This document shows positions 60,853 to 64,000 of a DNA stretch of 64,000 bases, one piece after another (position 1 is the first letter of the stretch; each line of letters begins with the position of its first letter). The translations under genes and the position numbers were made by a program. This DNA is from Viscum album. Lineage: Eukaryota > Streptophyta > Magnoliopsida > Santalales > Viscaceae. Under the pieces are notes generated by a model. It made no database searches and had not been told where the DNA came from. It was given only the letters and a program-made list of their open reading frames with translations. The DNA lies in contig OY728119.1 of assembly GCA_963277665.1 (NCBI GenBank), forward strand, positions 312,252,206 to 312,316,205, read 5' to 3'.

Positions 60853-63226
60853 GTAATGTTTTTACCACCCTTTTTCAAATTATTTTCTTCTTCAAATTCT
60901 TCTTTCTTTGTTATTACCATTATAAAATAATTAATCCAGTATCTCCTATATACTATAATATTATTATAAATATGGTACAACCATATTCAGTATTCTATCC
61001 ATCCTTTGAATGACATGTCACCATACGTGCGTACGTACGACTTACCGTCTCCACGTCGTGGTGTAATTGTCATTCAATAAATTATTATTTGTATGGGTAT
61101 AATAATGATTTTTAATTCATATAAATAATAAATATAACATGATAATTATTCTGTCTATATGATATACCATCCAATTATATATTATTTTAACATCAAAATA
61201 ATGATATTGTCGCTCGTGCGTACGTATGGACTACCGTTTCCACGAAAGCGATGAGATTCATTCTCCATTGTATCCATTAAAGTATAATTATCATTTTATG
61301 ATTTAAAAATAATTTTTAAGGACTTGATATAATTATTTATATGAATAAGATACAACCGATCCACAACAAACACGGCATACATAACAAAGAATATAAATAA
61401 AAACGAGTAAGTTAACACCTGAAATGACGATAATACTAAGATATTATTAACAAATCAATGTTAAAAGATCATATATGATATCATATTAATGTAAATTATT
61501 CTTTTATAATTCAATAAAAATTATTTCACCATTATACATGAGGTTAACATACCGTCGACCAAGGAAAAAGTACAAAGTAAGGGGTTTCTTATCTCACTCT
61601 TAATTTCGTAAGAATTCCATTGTTCACCACTTATTTATTGCATGTGGTGTATGTGTACTGTACATGATTGTATTCATTGTGTAATATACTTTAATTTATG
61701 GGTATTTACATTATCATTGTATGATCCTTCTTTCATGGGTGTATGTCTCATAAGTTACCTAATCGATAAGGGAATTTGAAATTTCAATTTCCATTTATTC
61801 GGCTTTACGCAAACTTCATTGATTATTTTACTTTGAGATTATGTGTGGAATCACTATTAATTTGCTTATGTCATAATTTACACTCCCATTTTCTATGGAT
61901 ATACTTTTGATACACATAATCACTCTATTGATAATTTCTCAAGTCATTGATATGAATTTGATAAGAGTAATTTTAACTCATTCTCCATTTGTTGAGTTAA
62001 ACATCAAATTCATTGATGTTGTTTTTACAAGATTATGTGTGAATGTCCTTTTATTGTTTTACACTAAATATCCAATCATATTTAGTCTATTTATATTTGT
62101 CACACATAACTATGTCATTGATTTATCCTTAACCTAAAGATACGACCTTTATGAGAGATTTCATCTCAATTTACATTCCATTGAGACTTCTTTGTTGTTA
62201 TACACCAAATCAATTTTATGTGGTGTATATAATGTACTTTGACATAGTATATCATGAATCCCTTTATTCTCATGATATTACAAAGTTTTGATTACCTCAA
62301 TTATTTGTCTTCAAGAGTCTCTATTTTGGTTAGAAACTCTAACTAAAATACCATTTTTTAAATGTTTTAAAGACTTATTCTTATAAATCTTGCTCATTAA
62401 TGTCCATGTTTTAAAAAATGGTTTTAAGGATTTATTTATATGGACATTAAAGTTTTAAAATTAAAACTCCTTTTAAAAGTTTCAAAGTGGTATGGGACAC
62501 TTTGATTCAAAAATCGATTTTTAAACGACTTCTTGACAAATAATGTGACTTTTAAATGTTTTCAAGAAAAGGGGGATATTTCGCTCAAATAGTTTTGATG
62601 GTTATTTTCATCTATGTAAATATCATTCATTATTATCGATTGAGGTTAATATGATACAATACAATCTTCCATATTGTGTCAAATGAGTTATGTTTGACTG
62701 TGGATGTGCTATTTTTATACCATTCATGGTTTGTGGTTAAAGTATTGAAATTTCATATGATAGTTTTAATATGAATGTTTATGTTATGTTTAAACATGTT
62801 CATATGAGGAATTAATTGGACTTAGTAAGTGACGGGTGGAGCCTTCTATTGCTCCTCGGTGCATCGGTAGGTCTCATGAGACAAACTAGTGTCTTGACAC
62901 AAGGCCTTGGAAAAATCTTATTTGTAGTCTTGGCATGAAGCCTTGGCTATGTGGTTATGATAGTATGGAATTATGCATTGCATCATTATGAAAGTGGTTA
63001 TTGATATTTCATGTGATTGTTCGACTAGTAGAATATCCATGTGAATAAGAAAATGGCATTATTTCATTTTATCTTTTCCATATTATTATGAAGTTCAAGT
63101 TTAAAAGGCTTTTGTTTTAGTTATAAATTGCTTTAAGTGTTTATGCTTATCTATGAAAGCTTATGCTATATTGTTATCCTTACTGAGCATCTGAGCTCAC
63201 CCCTTTCAATGTTTTATTTTTCCCAG
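60853..63226 (+). other. Putative LTR intron, R10 3' LTR (intact signals)
   Basis: Donor GAAGAG/GTAATG at 60853, 178 nt after the TATA box. Branch-like CTCAC at 63196-63200, then pyrimidine-rich tract and acceptor TTTTTCCCAG/G ending at 63226. Length 2374 bp. Inferred from sequence only. Confidence 0.45.
61008..61263 (+). promoter_or_regulatory. Two paired stem-loops in R10 3' LTR
   Basis: Hairpin 1 (61008-61075) pairs perfectly in three blocks: GAATGACA/TGTCATTC, CACCA/TGGTG, ACGTG/CACGT. Hairpin 2 (61199-61263) keeps TCGCT/AGCGA and CGTG/CACG; its outermost pair is lost. Confidence 0.7.
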
Positions 63227-63455
63227 GATGTGAAGAAGTAATTTATGAATGACCGGTAGGGATAGTATTAGGGGATATGAAGACAAGATGTTGTTGTAGT
63301 TTTTTTACCCTATAATGTAATGTAAGACTTATGAATATATCTAGTGTTTCCAAGACTACTAAACTAATCAGTATTTCGAGACTTGATCCTTTGTGATCAT
63401 GACAATGTTATGTAATAATGCACTGACTCTGGGTATCTAGGGTCGGGGCATTACA

Positions 63456-64000
63456 CGATGGGTACTGAAGCTCTTTGGAAAAAGATAATGTGAGATGAAG
63501 TCAAGATGCCAGAGGCCGGACTCATTTAGATTGCTAACAGGGTGAACTTTCATCGTCGACATGCATATATGACGACCATGGATGTGTATGCATGTCCACG
63601 AGGTCGGTGTGAGGAGAAATCCTTCTTGGTGAAAGTAATGATCGTCTAGGAGAATGATCCAGAAAAGATGCCATCAGAGGATGATGACAGCAATGTTGAG
63701 CCAGAGGGCATTGAGGTGGAAGAGGAGGAAGAAGGAGAAGGTGAAGGAGGGGGTGAAGGAGAAGAGGAGCCTGAAGGTCGAGGGTCTTAGGGGGCGCCCT
63801 ACCAAGGGAGTCTCTAGGAGAGTGGAAAAATCATTGGCTTTGATATAGATATAACCGAGAAAATTTATGTACATATCAACCCTTGTCTATCCTTTCCCCT
63901 AATCATTTTTTGGTAGCCCTCAATAAGATCTCATTATTCTATTCAGGAGCATATTGGCACCGACCAAGAGTCTCCATCTGAAGGGGAGGAGGAGGCGTCG
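63456..64000 (+). pseudogene. PMD protein, C-terminal part, continuing R9 ORF
   Basis: With one target-site copy removed, the frame from 51880 continues here: GTEALWKKIM, then several stops, HRRHAYMTTMDVYACPRG, and a very acidic tail (EEEEEGEGEG, 63700-63790) with a further acidic segment at the window edge. GC content matches 49.8-51.9 kb. An acidic C-terminus was not expected from the domain and I cannot assign it. The remaining R9 body should lie beyond 64000. Confidence 0.65.

Larger units (their letters stand above)
51881..63455 (+). mobile_element. R10: Tekay/Del-like gypsy derivative with 4.5-kb LTRs (LARD-like)
   Basis: LTRs at 51881-56395 and 58939-63455 start TGTAACAYCCC and end TCGGGGCATTACA (ATTAAA in the 5' copy). 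The internal region is only 2543 bp with PBS, partial gag with two zinc knuckles, a tRNA-like segment and a polypurine tract. Pol is absent. The LTRs differ at about a dozen positions in the first 250 bp compared by eye, making this one of the youngest insertions here. Large LTRs with a small coding-poor interior fit the LARD class. Confidence 0.93.
58939..63455 (+). repeat. R10 3' LTR
   Basis: 4517 bp, collinear with the 5' LTR over its whole length. It keeps the GT donor (60853) and the canonical end ATTACA. Confidence 0.93.

Overview
The window is plant nuclear DNA made almost entirely of nested, decayed LTR retrotransposons. The evidence is the recognisable Ty1/copia lineages (Sirevirus-like, Angela-like), Ty3/gypsy lineages (Tekay/Del-like, Tat/Athila-like), primer-binding sites copied from plant tRNAs, a tRNA-derived SINE and a plant mobile domain (PMD) ORF. 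No intact host gene is visible. The sequence is AT-rich except for 45.8-51.9 kb and 63.5-64.0 kb, which belong to one GC-richer element. The repeat load suggests a large-genome angiosperm; the species cannot be named. Elements are called R1-R10 below.

Layout. R1 (1-2995, minus): leader, PBS and 2.76-kb 5' LTR of a Tekay-like element running off the left edge. R2 (2996-4258, plus): Sirevirus-like copia INT/RT fragment. R3 (4259-7511 and 32156-34067, minus): 3.4-kb LTR, split by R4, plus an unassigned internal tail. R4 (7513-32150, minus): Sirevirus-like copia with both LTRs, decayed gag-pol and a 3.4-kb post-pol region; its 3' LTR carries a SINE (9196-9570), and its LTRs carry dense TAAGATAA motifs. 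R5 (13093-25468, minus): Angela-like copia inserted in R4. R6 (16224-18496): solo LTR inserted in the RT of R5. R7 (34068-45819, minus): Tat/Athila-type element with only gag and protease, with 313-bp tandem repeats in its LTR. R8 (35823-39514, minus): gag-only copia inside the R7 3' LTR. R9 (45820-51880 and 63456-64000): 3' LTR of a Tat-like element with a PMD pseudogene in antisense. R10 (51881-63455, plus): gag-only Tekay-like element with 4.5-kb LTRs, inserted in the PMD frame.

The inferred nesting is R2 > R3 > R4 > R5 > R6 on one branch and R2 > R3 > R7 > R9 > R10 on the other. Target duplications or frame continuity support R4 in R3, R6 in R5 and R10 in R9.

Most notable observations: (1) LTRs of R1, R3, R6 and R10 share an intron-like layout: a donor downstream of the promoter, and a CTCAC branch-like motif, pyrimidine tract and AG close to the LTR end. 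(2) Each R10 LTR holds two long stem-loops with nearly the same loop but different, still-paired stems, which suggests compensatory change. (3) R9 carries the PMD ORF antisense next to its 3' LTR with its own TATA box. (4) The SINE has an empty site in the partner LTR. (5) TAAGATAA arrays occur in both R4 LTRs. All coding regions are broken; none looks autonomous. Boundaries and lineage names come from reading by eye, without database searches.
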